A stretch of 58,119 nt of DNA from Calothrix sp. HK-06 (GTDB lineage: Bacteria; Cyanobacteriota; Cyanobacteriia; Cyanobacteriales; Nostocaceae), in the NCBI RefSeq assembly GCF_001904745.1, contig NZ_MRCD01000057.1, positions 1 to 58,119 on the forward strand, given 5' to 3'. The notes under the pieces are model-generated. The model did no database searches. It saw nothing but the letters and a program-made list of their open reading frames with translations, and was not told where the DNA came from. Below are positions 25,451 through 34,909 of this stretch, one piece after another. The translations under genes and the position numbers were made by a program. Position 1 is the stretch's first letter. Each line of letters begins with the position of its first letter.

Positions 25451-26773
25451 CTAACCTAATTTGTCTATGATACATTGGGCGATACGTTGTGCGGCGCCTG
25501 CTCTACCCATTCTTCGCAAACCATTTTCGGCAATTACGTGCAATTTGTCAGGGTAAGCAAAGAAGTGTTGCACTTGTTTACCAATATCAGCAGCTTGTTC
25601 GACTAAAATTACCGAATCTCCTAAAAGCCGACTTTGGGCTTCGGCGAATCCTTTTGTAAATTGTGGACCCTTACCTGGTATTGTGAATGCTGGTTTGCCT
25701 AACCCAATAAATTGCTCTGTTGCTGTTCCTGCCATTGCTATTGCCATATCAGCCATATGCAAGCAGTCGTTATAAGCGTTTTGTGTTAAGACGAAATATA
25801 CATTTTTTTGTTTGAATGTTAAGGCTTTATTATCAGCAAATTTGAAAGGTAGTTCTTCTAATGAAATTTGGCGCCAACCCTGTGAAGTTAGAGTATTAGA
25901 GAAAATATTACAATCGAGACTCGGAGTAATAGCACCTAATAATACCAAGCTTCTAGAAGTATGTGTAGCTGTGTCAGCGCGCATTATTTCCAACAGCGAA
26001 GATACACCAATCATGATTTGCTCCCAGTTTGCATATGCTTCGGGAGCGCGCGAACCAGGTAGTAATGTCACAACTAAGGGACGAACTATCTCTTTGTGTT
26101 CTGCGTCAATACTGTAAGTACGGTATGTAGGAAACGACGGTTCTAGTCCATCCATCATTGGGTTGCCTAAGCCAAATGCTCTTACACCCATTTTTTGCAA
26201 AATCTCTGTTGTTAATAAATCTCTAGGAAACACTGCTTTACAACGGCGCCGCGTCATTAACCAACGTTCCCAAGGATGGTAAATTGAACCTGAAAAGTTT
26301 TCCCAGTAGGCACCTTTATTGTTTCTCTTTAATAATTTAACTTCATCGCGCACGTAATATTCAGACTTTGCGGTTCCTACAAACGCATAATTGACACCAC
26401 TAAAGAATCCAAACAGTAGCGGCACAATATCACCGACTGCCAAAATAGCACTTTTTTTGCCTGAAGCGTTTTGTACCTTCACCCATTGCTTCATAGTCTT
26501 AATTTGATTCAGCGTTAACTGTACCAAACCACCCTTAACATCTCGTACCAACTGCTTCGAGTCCATATACACAAACCCACCACTAGGCATTGCTTGCACA
26601 GCACCAATAAACTCCATATCAAATTTTTTATATGCATGTCCTTCCCCCACCAACGGGAATATGGAAATTTGCGGCGAATCTTCTAACTGTAGTAGTTCTT
26701 GTACAACCTTACTCGCGATTATATCCTCGCCGTGACCGTTGCTCAATACCAGTAACTGTAGCTGTGAACTCAT
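25451..26773 (-). CDS. Lipid-A-disaccharide-synthase-related protein (TIGR03492 type)
   Basis: 440 residues starting MSSQLQLLVLSNGHGEDIIA. GT-B-like fold related to LpxB: the N-terminal SNGHGED motif, AVGDIVPLLFGFFSG, YVRDEVKLLKRNNKGAYWEN, a PGSRAPEAYANW donor-site motif, and the C-terminal donor-binding stretch ADMAIAMAGTATEQFIGLGK, PAFTIPGKGPQFT. This is the conserved cyanobacterial/plant family described as LpxB-related, distinct from true LpxB; its substrate is not established. It is divergent from the Omp85 gene that follows on the other strand with a 190-base gap, so the two may share a regulatory region. An outer-envelope role is plausible but inferred. Confidence 0.82.
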   Translation of the reverse strand: MSSQLQLLVLSNGHGEDIIASKVVQELLQLEDSPQISIFPLVGEGHAYKKFDMEFIGAVQAMPSGGFVYMDSKQLVRDVKGGLVQLTLNQIKTMKQWVKVQNASGKKSAILAVGDIVPLLFGFFSGVNYAFVGTAKSEYYVRDEVKLLKRNNKGAYWENFSGSIYHPWERWLMTRRRCKAVFPRDLLTTEILQKMGVRAFGLGNPMMDGLEPSFPTYRTYSIDAEHKEIVRPLVVTLLPGSRAPEAYANWEQIMIGVSSLLEIMRADTATHTSRSLVLLGAITPSLDCNIFSNTLTSQGWRQISLEELPFKFADNKALTFKQKNVYFVLTQNAYNDCLHMADMAIAMAGTATEQFIGLGKPAFTIPGKGPQFTKGFAEAQSRLLGDSVILVEQAADIGKQVQHFFAYPDKLHVIAENGLRRMGRAGAAQRIAQCIIDKLG

Positions 26774-26964
26774 ATTTTAATAATCACTTAAGAAATAGGG
26801 AGTGAAAGTGGTGTATGTATTGGAACATTTAGCACTACTTAACTGTCTAATTGAGTTAAGAGGAAAAATGGGGAAGACAAGCATTTCTTTGGTGCTGGAA
26901 GTTAGTAGAATCCCCATTGCTTTACCTCGCTACAACTAACTCCCAGTTAAATCAGGCAAATTTT

Positions 26965-29187
26965 ATGCGAGTTTCTTCGGCTGCGATTTTAACACTCGTC
27001 AGTGTTTCTGCTGGCAATTTTTCTAAACAAGCAATTGCTGCTCCTACTAACCCAAAGGCGCCTGCAACCACAAATAATAATGTAGTAGTGCCAACAATAG
27101 AAAGTACTTTGTCGGCAGTACCAGAGACTATTGCTCAACCAGAAACCAATGATTCCCCACAATTCTCCCAGAATACTGGCAGTATGCAAAGTCGTATTAA
27201 TAACAATTCGACTGTAGTTATTAAAACTCAACCAGCTAGAAATACAGTAAAAGCACCCGTCCCTATTCCTGTTCCCTCAGTACAAGCAGCTCAACCAAAA
27301 GCACCCGTCCCTATTCCTGTTCCCTCAATACAAGCAGCTCAACTAAAAGCACCCGTCCCCATTCCTGTTCCTTCAGTCAGAACTAGTGCAAAACCTGCAC
27401 CTACTATAAAACCAACTGTAAAACCAACTGTACAACCACCTATATCAGAAGACCCAAACCTGGTAGTGCCAGCAGTTGATGTACAAATAGTCGGCGCCAG
27501 TCAGGAATTACAAGATATTATTCGTCAAACTATTAAAACTAAAGTTGGGGGAGACACAAGTATTGCTCAAACCCAGAAAGATGTTACAGCAATATTAAAT
27601 ACACAATTATTTAGCAGCGCACGTGTAAATAGTACAACTACACAAACTGGATTAAGAGTTGTGTACCAAGTACAGCCTTTGATTGTACGGTCTATACAGT
27701 TATCTGGTGCCAAAGCTTTAACATATCAAGTTGCACTCGAACAAGTCAAAGAACAACTTAATAAAGATATTAGTCCATCAGCTTTAAAGCAAACGGTACA
27801 AAAAATCAACCAATGGTACAAAGATAATAACTACAGTCTTGCGCGTGTTATCTCGATTCAACCCGACCGACAAGGTATATTAACAGTCAATGTTGGCGAA
27901 GGGGTAGTAAGCGACATCAAGTTTAAGTTTGTAAATGACGAGGGTGAAACAGTTGACAGTAAAGGTAAACCCGTAACTGGACGTACAAAAACTGACTTCA
28001 TCGCTAAACAATTAAAGTTAAAGTCGGGTGACGTATTTAAAGATGATATTGTCCGTCAAGATGTAATGCGTTTATATGGAATGGGTTTATTTGAAAGCGT
28101 AAATGTCACACTCGACGGTGATGCAAATAAAACCGATGTAGTTTACTTAGTCAAAGAAATAAGTGCCCGTTCGATAAATGTAGGGGGAAGCTATAACGCT
28201 GACCAAGGTATTCTGGGCACAGTCAACTACCAAGACCGGAACGTTGGTGGTATAAATGATACTTTAAGTGCAAATGTTCAAGTCGGGCGCCGTGATTTGC
28301 TGTTCGATAGTACTTTTAACAGTCCTTACCGTGAAACTGAACCCAACCGCATTGGTTACACTATCAACGCTTTTCGTAAAAACGGACTTTCAGACATTTT
28401 AAATGGTGATGTCAAGTTAGCGAATGGTGACAGAATCCGCGAGAGCAAAGTGGGTGGTAGCGTCAGCTTTCAACGTCCTATTGATGATTGGAATACTTCA
28501 TTAGGGTTTAACTACGAACGTGTTAGTACACGCGACCGTGATGGCAAAATTACCGCAAAAGACGAACTCGGTAATCCTTTAACTTTAAGTGGAACGGGTA
28601 TTGATGACCTAGCGACTGTTTCATTGACAGCTATAAAAGACCGTCGCGACAATCCTCTCAACCCTACTAACGGTTCTATTCTCAAATTCAGCACCGAACA
28701 ATCTGTTCCTCTGGGTAACGGTAATATCTCGATGAACAAGCTTCAAGCTACTTACAGCCAATTCGTACCTGTCCAACTTTATAAAAGTAAGCAACCCCAA
28801 GTTTTCGCCGTTAATCTCCAAGCAGGTACAGTATTAGGTAACTTACCTCCGTATGAAGCATTTTCATTAGGTGGTCCAACCTCCGTGCGTGGATATGACG
28901 CTGGTAATGTTGGTAGTGGTCGTAGTTACGTATTAGCTTCTGCCGAATATCGTTTTCCTATTATCCAAGCTTTAGGTGGTGTACTTTTTGCTGATTATGC
29001 TTCTGATTTAGGTTCTGGAGATACTGTTGTTGGCAACCCTGCTGGAGTACGTGGTAAACCCGGAAGTGGATTTGGTTATGGCGCCGGTGTTCGATTTGAC
29101 TCTCCTTTAGGCTTACTGCGTGCGGACTACGGTTTTAATGACCAAGGTGAAAGTCGTCTTCAAGTTGGAATTGGACAAAGGTTTTAA
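26965..29187 (+). CDS. Omp85/BamA-family outer membrane protein
   Basis: 740 residues from the Met of MRVSSAAILTLVSVSA, chosen because it gives a signal peptide (cleavage after AIAA); an in-frame start 16 codons earlier adds a polar extension. Layout: signal peptide; a Pro-rich linker with three 16-residue repeats KAPVPIPVPSxQAAQ; POTRA-type domains (about 170-430; VDVQIVGASQELQDII, RSIQLSGAKALTYQ, and LKLKSGDVFKDDIV leading to GLFESVNV); then the 16-strand barrel with RDRRDNPLNPTNGSILK-like strands, GGPTSVRGYD (the VRGF/Y motif) and the C-terminal GLLRADYGF and GIGQRF with terminal Phe. Function: insertion or assembly of outer-membrane proteins. It is not beside an lpx cluster, so it may be a paralogue of the main Omp85. 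Confidence 0.87.
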   Translation: MRVSSAAILTLVSVSAGNFSKQAIAAPTNPKAPATTNNNVVVPTIESTLSAVPETIAQPETNDSPQFSQNTGSMQSRINNNSTVVIKTQPARNTVKAPVPIPVPSVQAAQPKAPVPIPVPSIQAAQLKAPVPIPVPSVRTSAKPAPTIKPTVKPTVQPPISEDPNLVVPAVDVQIVGASQELQDIIRQTIKTKVGGDTSIAQTQKDVTAILNTQLFSSARVNSTTTQTGLRVVYQVQPLIVRSIQLSGAKALTYQVALEQVKEQLNKDISPSALKQTVQKINQWYKDNNYSLARVISIQPDRQGILTVNVGEGVVSDIKFKFVNDEGETVDSKGKPVTGRTKTDFIAKQLKLKSGDVFKDDIVRQDVMRLYGMGLFESVNVTLDGDANKTDVVYLVKEISARSINVGGSYNADQGILGTVNYQDRNVGGINDTLSANVQVGRRDLLFDSTFNSPYRETEPNRIGYTINAFRKNGLSDILNGDVKLANGDRIRESKVGGSVSFQRPIDDWNTSLGFNYERVSTRDRDGKITAKDELGNPLTLSGTGIDDLATVSLTAIKDRRDNPLNPTNGSILKFSTEQSVPLGNGNISMNKLQATYSQFVPVQLYKSKQPQVFAVNLQAGTVLGNLPPYEAFSLGGPTSVRGYDAGNVGSGRSYVLASAEYRFPIIQALGGVLFADYASDLGSGDTVVGNPAGVRGKPGSGFGYGAGVRFDSPLGLLRADYGFNDQGESRLQVGIGQRF

Positions 29188-29270
29188 GGAGTGTGGGAGT
29201 GTGGGAGTGAGAAATAAAAGAATGTATTGTTCTCACCCTCTCACCATCTCACCCTCTCTATTTGCGTATA
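29188..29270. terminator. Inverted repeat after the Omp85 gene
   Basis: GTGGGAGTGTGGGAGTGAGAA is matched by TTCTCACCCTCTCACCATCT plus CACCCTC, with a loop of about 20 bases. It lies between the Omp85 stop and the ybaB gene and can fold as a long, imperfect stem; probably a transcript end. Confidence 0.45.
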
Positions 29271-29347
29271 AAAACTGGTCAATTTACCTACCACATCTAT
29301 AATTAAATAGATTTGATAATTCAAAGAATACGCGGAGCGCCCAATTT

Positions 29348-29695
29348 ATGACAGGTAAAGGACAAGGTTTTGGATTTGGTTTAGGTAAAATGAAGGAATT
29401 AGCTGATGCCTTTAAAAAAGCACAGCAAGTTCAAGAAGGCGCCAAGAAACTCCAAGAAGAGTTAGAGGCAATGTCAATTCAGGGCGAAGCTGGTGGTGGT
29501 ATGGTTAAAGTAGTTGTTAGCGGCAACCAAGAACCAAAACGGGTTGAAATTTCTCCTGATGCTTTAAATGAAGGAGCAGATGTACTCTCTGATCTAGTTA
29601 CTGCTGCGATGAAAGACGCTTATAACAAGTCCACAACAACAATGCGTGAGCGGATGGAAGAATTAACTAGCGGTCTGGAACTACCTGGATTTTAG
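29348..29695 (+). CDS. YbaB/EbfC-family nucleoid-associated protein
   Basis: 115 residues. The N-terminus is glycine-rich ([20 protein letters not shown]), then the family core [48 protein letters not shown] and the C-terminal helix [19 protein letters not shown]. The fold forms a tweezer-like dimer that binds DNA. Length (about 110) and motifs match. The ribosome site GGAGCG lies 9 bases before the ATG. It is followed by the phosphatase gene on the same strand with a 92-base gap. Confidence 0.92.
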   Translation: MTGKGQGFGFGLGKMKELADAFKKAQQVQEGAKKLQEELEAMSIQGEAGGGMVKVVVSGNQEPKRVEISPDALNEGADVLSDLVTAAMKDAYNKSTTTMRERMEELTSGLELPGF

Positions 29696-29787
29696 TCTCA
29701 TAATATACCCGGCTTATTTTAGTCGGGTATATAAAAATCTATTCCGATTTCGGCATTATCATCAACCACAAGCAACTACTAATTTTC

Positions 29788-30285
29788 ATGACATACAAGC
29801 TACTATTTGTCTGCCTTGGTAACATTTGCCGCTCTCCATCAGCAGAAAACATCATGAACCATTTAATTAATGAGAATGGTTTAAGTCATAGTATTGTATG
29901 TGATTCTGCGGGCACTTCTAGTTACCATATTGGCAGCGCGCCTGACCGTCGCATGAGTGCTGCTGCTGAAGCAAAATTAGGCTTTAAACTTCAAGGTCGA
30001 GCTAGACAGTTTTCTAAGTCCGATTTTGAAGACTTTGACTTGATTTTAGCTATGGATAAAGACAATTACGCTGATATCCTATTTCTTGATACTTCTTCAA
30101 AATATCATCATAAAGTCAAATTAATGTGTGACTTCTGTTCACGACACACCCTTAAAGAAGTCCCCGACCCTTATTACGGTGGCGCCGAAGGATTTAACCA
30201 AGTAATTGATTTACTCGTTGATGCCTGTGAGGGTCTACTAAAACACGTAAACAGTAGGTTGGGTGGAGGCTTGGCGCCCACGTAG
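29788..30285 (+). CDS. Low-molecular-weight protein-tyrosine phosphatase
   Basis: 165 residues. The P-loop CX5R signature is seen at the N-terminus: VCLGNICRSPSAE (Cys9 nucleophile, Arg15). The general acid Asp lies in the usual DPYYGG motif near residue 130. Length is normal for the family (about 150-165). It hydrolyses phosphotyrosine, in bacteria often on exopolysaccharide tyrosine kinases or arginine-phosphate targets; no cognate kinase is adjacent. The ending (LGGGLAPT) is slightly longer than in relatives. Confidence 0.92.
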   Translation: MTYKLLFVCLGNICRSPSAENIMNHLINENGLSHSIVCDSAGTSSYHIGSAPDRRMSAAAEAKLGFKLQGRARQFSKSDFEDFDLILAMDKDNYADILFLDTSSKYHHKVKLMCDFCSRHTLKEVPDPYYGGAEGFNQVIDLLVDACEGLLKHVNSRLGGGLAPT

Positions 30286-30510
30286 TCTGCCTTTATCCGT
30301 AGGATATCCGCTTATGGTAGGCGCAACTCAACATTGACCATTTCTAAACTACTAATGCTTGCTATATATTTTTCTCTATTATACAAAACGTATCTTTATC
30401 GTTACATAACTTATTAATTTAATATTTTCTTTATAAATATGCTCAAAGAGAGTTATCAACTGATAATAGTGTCATAGTATGAAAATTAGGAGTACTATTC
30501 CTTTTCAACA

Positions 30511-31230
30511 GTGGTAACTCATAGTGCTGATGATGTCGAATTTGTAAGTCGGGGTTTAGAGTCCATGCCCTTGACAATTCTTGTTGTGGATGATGATTTG
30601 GGCACTCGTTTATCTATCAGTGATTTTCTAGAACTATCCGGGTACTCGGTGATTGCTGCTGATGATGGCGAACAGGCTTTAAAAATGGTAGAAAGCTACC
30701 ACCCCGACCTGATAGTCACTGATATTGTAATGCCGCGAATGAATGGTTACGAACTCGTGCGTCGAGTGCGGCAACAACCAATGTTCCGTTTATTACCTGT
30801 AATTTTGCTCACAGCACGGACTAAAACCCAAGAACGAATTTTGGGTTATCAATCTGGATGTGATTTGTACTTACCTAAACCATTTGAACTTGAAGAGTTA
30901 GCTGCTGCGATTCGTAATTTATTGGAGCGTTCAAAAATTATTCAGTCTGAATATCGTATGCAGCAGTCGGAGGAGTTATACGATTCAAATCAACATACAC
31001 AATTAGAAAAACCCCAAGAGAAATACCAGTTATTTGAACCTTTAAGCAAGCGAGAACAAGAAGTACTTTTGCTAATTAGCGAAGGACTTTCAAACGCGGA
31101 AATGGGCGATAAGATTCATCTTAGCCCACGTACTATTGAAAAATACGTAAGTAGTTTATTTCGGAAAACGGGTACTAACAACCGTGCCCAACTCGTGCGT
31201 TTTGCGATTAAACACGGCCTTATAGAATAG
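30511..31230 (+). CDS. Response regulator with LuxR-type DNA-binding domain
   Basis: 239 residues from a GTG start; a Met at residue 19 (30565) starting MPLTILVVDDD is an alternative, and neither has a convincing ribosome site. Receiver domain: acidic pocket DDD, phospho-acceptor Asp in LIVTDIVMPRMNGYELV, Thr in LLTARTK and Lys in LPKPFE. A Gln-rich linker follows, then a GerE/LuxR helix-turn-helix: LSKREQEVLLLISEGLSNAE, GDKIHLSPRTIEKYVSSLFR. It resembles the Ycf29/TctD-like regulators of cyanobacteria and red-algal plastids. No histidine kinase gene is adjacent. The convergent murB lies downstream across a strong inverted repeat. Confidence 0.85.
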   Translation: MVTHSADDVEFVSRGLESMPLTILVVDDDLGTRLSISDFLELSGYSVIAADDGEQALKMVESYHPDLIVTDIVMPRMNGYELVRRVRQQPMFRLLPVILLTARTKTQERILGYQSGCDLYLPKPFELEELAAAIRNLLERSKIIQSEYRMQQSEELYDSNQHTQLEKPQEKYQLFEPLSKREQEVLLLISEGLSNAEMGDKIHLSPRTIEKYVSSLFRKTGTNNRAQLVRFAIKHGLIE

Positions 31231-31297
31231 TGCTGAGTAGAAAGTTCTGAGTGCTGAGTAGTAACTCCTAACTTATTATACTCAGCACTCAGCACTC
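31231..31297. terminator. Bidirectional terminator-like inverted repeat
   Basis: GTGCTGAGTAGAAAGTTCTG, AGTGCTGAGTAGTAA on the left is complementary to TTATACTCAGCACTCAGCAC on the right. It fills the whole gap between the convergent response-regulator and murB genes, so it can end transcripts from both sides. Confidence 0.65.
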
Positions 31298-32290
31298 TTA
31301 TGCCATTTGAAAATTGCCAATCATTTTAACTTCTGGTTCTAAGGCAATTGACCAATGTTCTTTAACATTGTGTTGGATGTGACGAATAAGATTAAAAATG
31401 TCACAAGCACTGGCGCCGCCACAGTTAATAATAAAGTTAGCGTGACGTGGTGCCACTTGTGCTTTACCAATTTGGTAGCCTTTTAAACCTGATTGCTCAA
31501 TTAACCACCCTGCTGAATATGGTTTGGGATTGCGGAAAACGCTACCACAACTCGGTTTATCGTAAGGCTGTGTATTTAAACGGTGTTCTTTATGGTGCTT
31601 TGTGGTGGCAGTAACTACTGCGGGGTCGGCGCCTGGTTGAAGTTGAAATGTTGCCTGAGTAACAATATTTTTGCTACCCTGAAGCTTGGATGTACGATAA
31701 GTGTAACCCAAATCTTCGCTCGTAAAAGTTCTAAGTGTACCGTCTTCACATAAAACTTCAGCACTGACAAAGATATCTGCGATACAACCGTTGTGGGCGC
31801 CTGCGTTCATAACAACTGCACCACCAACTGTTCCAGGAATACCTACAGCCCACTCAAATCCTTCAAAGCCATGCTCTGCTGCTTCCCAAGCTAAACCAGG
31901 AATAGCTTCACCTGCGGCAACTGTAACCAAACCTGTTTCGGGGTCAAAATGACTATGACGTAAATGGCGAGTTCCAATTACCAAACCGGGAATACCACAG
32001 TCGCTAACTAACAAATTAGAACCAGCACCCAAAACTGTTACCGGAAGTGACTGTTCATAAGCATACCTAATACTGGCTTCAAGGGCAGTAATATCACGAG
32101 GTGCTACATACCATTCTGCTGGACCACCAACACGGTAAGATGTATAACCTGCCAGTGAAACTTTTGGTCTTACAACACAATCAGTTCCAGGTAAATAAAT
32201 CACTTTATTATCAACTTGAGCCGTTTTTTTACTACTAGCAATAAGTTTCTCACTGTCGCAGATATATGTATCTGCTGAAAAGATTGTCAT
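31298..32290 (-). CDS. murB: UDP-N-acetylmuramate dehydrogenase
   Basis: 330 residues from MTIFSADTYICDSEKL, chosen because AAGGTG lies 6 bases upstream; 36 further in-frame codons before it look non-coding. FAD-binding domain: YRVGGPAEWYVAP, TVLGAGSNLLVSD, FEWAVGIPGTVGGAVVMNAG. Substrate domain: SCGSVFRNPKP (catalytic Ser), AGWLIEQSGLKGYQIGKAQV, RHANFIIN and the final Glu in EPEVKMIG. It reduces UDP-GlcNAc-enolpyruvate to UDP-MurNAc with NADPH, the second step of peptidoglycan precursor synthesis, in the cytoplasm. It lies 202 bases downstream of murC in the same direction, the usual cyanobacterial murC-murB pair. Confidence 0.95.
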   Translation of the reverse strand: MTIFSADTYICDSEKLIASSKKTAQVDNKVIYLPGTDCVVRPKVSLAGYTSYRVGGPAEWYVAPRDITALEASIRYAYEQSLPVTVLGAGSNLLVSDCGIPGLVIGTRHLRHSHFDPETGLVTVAAGEAIPGLAWEAAEHGFEGFEWAVGIPGTVGGAVVMNAGAHNGCIADIFVSAEVLCEDGTLRTFTSEDLGYTYRTSKLQGSKNIVTQATFQLQPGADPAVVTATTKHHKEHRLNTQPYDKPSCGSVFRNPKPYSAGWLIEQSGLKGYQIGKAQVAPRHANFIINCGGASACDIFNLIRHIQHNVKEHWSIALEPEVKMIGNFQMA

Positions 32291-32492
32291 ATTCACCTTC
32301 TTAGAAATTTTTTGAAGCCAATAATACCGTAAATATACGGTTGATAATTTGTAAGTAACGAACACGTCTAACCTTAGCCAGGTTAAAAAAGCTACCACTA
32401 ATAGGTGATGAGCCAGAATAACTACAGAGTATCTACAGAATGTTTTCTGAAATTTTCTGGCATCAAAATTCTATTCAAATAGCTTACATAGC

Positions 32493-33929
32493 TTACGATG
32501 TTGCTTGTGCGGGCTGACGCATCGCGGTAATTAGTTCAGGAATGACAGAGTTTAGGTTTCCTGCTCCTAAAAATAGCGCTAAATCGCCAGGGCGTAAAGA
32601 TTTGAGCAAATACTCGTATACTGTGTCTAAGGTTGGCTGATAATCAACGTGCAAAGTGTGTTTGCTGATTTCTTCTGCTAATTTTTCGCCGCTGATTAGT
32701 CCGTTATTTGGCTCCCCTGCGCTATATATATCAGTAATTACCGTTAAATCAGCGCTTCGGAAGCTTTCAGCAAATTCATCTAAGAAGGTAAGTGTACGAC
32801 TATAGCGATGTGGTTGGAAAATTGCTACTACTCTTTGTCCTGGACGTGCTTGTAAGCGTGCTGCTGCTAAAGTCGCACGTATTTCGCTCGGGTGATGAGC
32901 ATAATCATCTATAAAGGTGATACCATCTACTTCACCTCGGAATTCAAAACGGCGCCTAGCACCTTCAAAAGTTGCTAAACCCTTGGCAATTTCACCAAAT
33001 TCTAACCCTAATATTCTACCAACAGCTACTGCTGCTAAAGCATTACTAAGATTATGACGAGATAATAAACGTAAATTCAAAACACCTAAAGCTTTACCGC
33101 GTTCCCAAACTAACGCTCTCGAACCATCCGCGCGATAATCTACATCTGTTACATAGTAATCGGCGCCTGTATCTGGATAAAGGCTGTAAGTTACAGTTGG
33201 TTTGATACGGTCACGCACTGTTTCACAATCAATGCTGCCAACTAAAATTTCACAACTGTTAGTAAAGGTTTGGAAAGTGTCAATTACTTGCTCTAAAGAA
33301 TCGTAGTGGTCTGGGTGATCAAGTTCTATATTAGTAATAATACCTATATAAGGCGAATGTTTTACGAGTGAACCATCCGATTCATCAGCTTCTGCAACTA
33401 AATAGCGACTTTCTCCAAGTCGAGCGTTACCAGACCAAGCTTTGACTTCACCACCTACTAAAATAGTTGGGTCAAGGTTTGCTTCAAGTAACATGTAACC
33501 AATCATGCTACTAGTTGTAGTTTTACCATGAGTTCCTGCAACTGCAATACTTTCGTATTCAGAGATTAGCGCCGCAAGTACATCACTTCGATGGAAAATT
33601 GGGCAACCTTTCTCGATTGCTGCTTTGTATTCCAAATTGCTTGTATTAATTGCTGTTGAGCATATTACTTGTGGTAGATGCTCATTACTTAAGTTCGATA
33701 CAGCGTTTTTGTCGTTTGGTTGAAAGAATTCAAGATTACTTGCTTCTTGCTTACTAAATATATGGGCGCCAATTGCTTCCAATTTATGGGTCATATGATT
33801 AGGACGTAAGTCCGAACCCGACACAGGTAGATGACGTTTTGCTAGCACATAAGCAAGTGCAGACATTCCGATTCCGCCAATACCAATAAAATGGAAAGGT
33901 CTACCGCTAAAATCTACTGTTTTCTTCAT
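32493..33929 (-). CDS. murC: UDP-N-acetylmuramate--L-alanine ligase
   Basis: 478 residues from MKKTVDFSGRPFHFIGIGGI, where AAGAGGAG precedes the ATG. Mur ligase signatures: the N-terminal Rossmann GIGGIGMSALA, the P-loop AGTHGKTTTSSM, VAEADESDGSL, ITNIELDHPDHYDS, SRHNLSNALAAVAVG, FIDDYAHHPSEIRATL and VAIFQPHRYSRT. It adds L-Ala to UDP-MurNAc using ATP, in the cytoplasm, the first amino-acid step of the peptidoglycan stem. Length is normal. Upstream lies a 980-base non-coding region shared with the divergent gap2. Confidence 0.96.
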   Translation of the reverse strand: MKKTVDFSGRPFHFIGIGGIGMSALAYVLAKRHLPVSGSDLRPNHMTHKLEAIGAHIFSKQEASNLEFFQPNDKNAVSNLSNEHLPQVICSTAINTSNLEYKAAIEKGCPIFHRSDVLAALISEYESIAVAGTHGKTTTSSMIGYMLLEANLDPTILVGGEVKAWSGNARLGESRYLVAEADESDGSLVKHSPYIGIITNIELDHPDHYDSLEQVIDTFQTFTNSCEILVGSIDCETVRDRIKPTVTYSLYPDTGADYYVTDVDYRADGSRALVWERGKALGVLNLRLLSRHNLSNALAAVAVGRILGLEFGEIAKGLATFEGARRRFEFRGEVDGITFIDDYAHHPSEIRATLAAARLQARPGQRVVAIFQPHRYSRTLTFLDEFAESFRSADLTVITDIYSAGEPNNGLISGEKLAEEISKHTLHVDYQPTLDTVYEYLLKSLRPGDLALFLGAGNLNSVIPELITAMRQPAQATS

Positions 33930-34909
33930 TACAGAACTCCTCTTACACCACACCACACTAAAAGTACAAATATCACGGGTATCATAACAGGTATTTTACT
34001 TGTTACCTCGTAGGCGCCTTATCACAAAAGCGCAGTTGTGCATTAGACTATATCCTCCTTTACATCTGGTTTATTGAAAACGATTTTACATGTATTCTTC
34101 ATGTTTTTCTCTAACTGAATTAATAATATGTTTATTCTGATATTTCCAACACTATCGGGAAACATACAACTGTAAATGCATTCTCCATCTATATGATTGA
34201 TTTTATGAGAAGGCAATAAAGCTCCTTTTTGTCAAAGTCACGGACAATCAATAGTAACCGAAGTACCTGAAAACGACCATCCCTTAATATTTAAAGGGTA
34301 GCTCTACATATGTATACTGGTTATAATGACCTTCATCCGCACTCTGCACTCCGGCTTTAGACAGCAATAACTTATATAGGAATATAAGCATAGATGAAAC
34401 CAGCTTTATCCCTCTATATATTTAGTAGCTGTTGATACCTCCTGACGACCGTGTGGAATACTTAGGGTGTTAGGACTTAGAACGCTCTGACTTTTTAAAG
34501 TGTAAACGAGTAACTACTCTTGGTATTTACCCAATAAACTAGTGTTCCATTTGTCTGTTGACTCCAAGTGGTGAGAATATAACTTAGAAACAGGCCAATA
34601 CGCAAGCAAATAACACAACAAGTACAGAAATAAGTTAAACTGTTCAGGCTCATTTAAACCAATTTATCTGTTTACGCCGTTAGATAGAGGTACGTCAAGT
34701 CAACGGTATTACAGAAACCAGGTTTCTACGCAAAATCATTGTTTTCATTACAGTTATGACAAAGAAACCAGGTTTCTTAGGTTTCTTAAAGAGGTTTCTA
34801 TATTTTTTTTTAAGATTTAACGCTTAATAGTTATAAATACTCCCCCTTTGCGGTATGATTGTGGTCATAAGTAGCATTTTTTAGGCATAAATACAGAGGG
34901 CAAGACACT
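33930..34909. other. Divergent promoter region of murC and gap2
   Basis: Nearly 1 kb without a recognisable gene. It must hold the promoters of both flanking genes, but I cannot place them. Near its right end, two AGAAACCAGGTTTCT-type palindromes (about 34708-34721 and 34761-34776) and trailing GGTTTCTT fragments to 34800 belong to the dispersed hairpin family also at 19155, 37179, 48453 and 54471. Confidence 0.5.
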
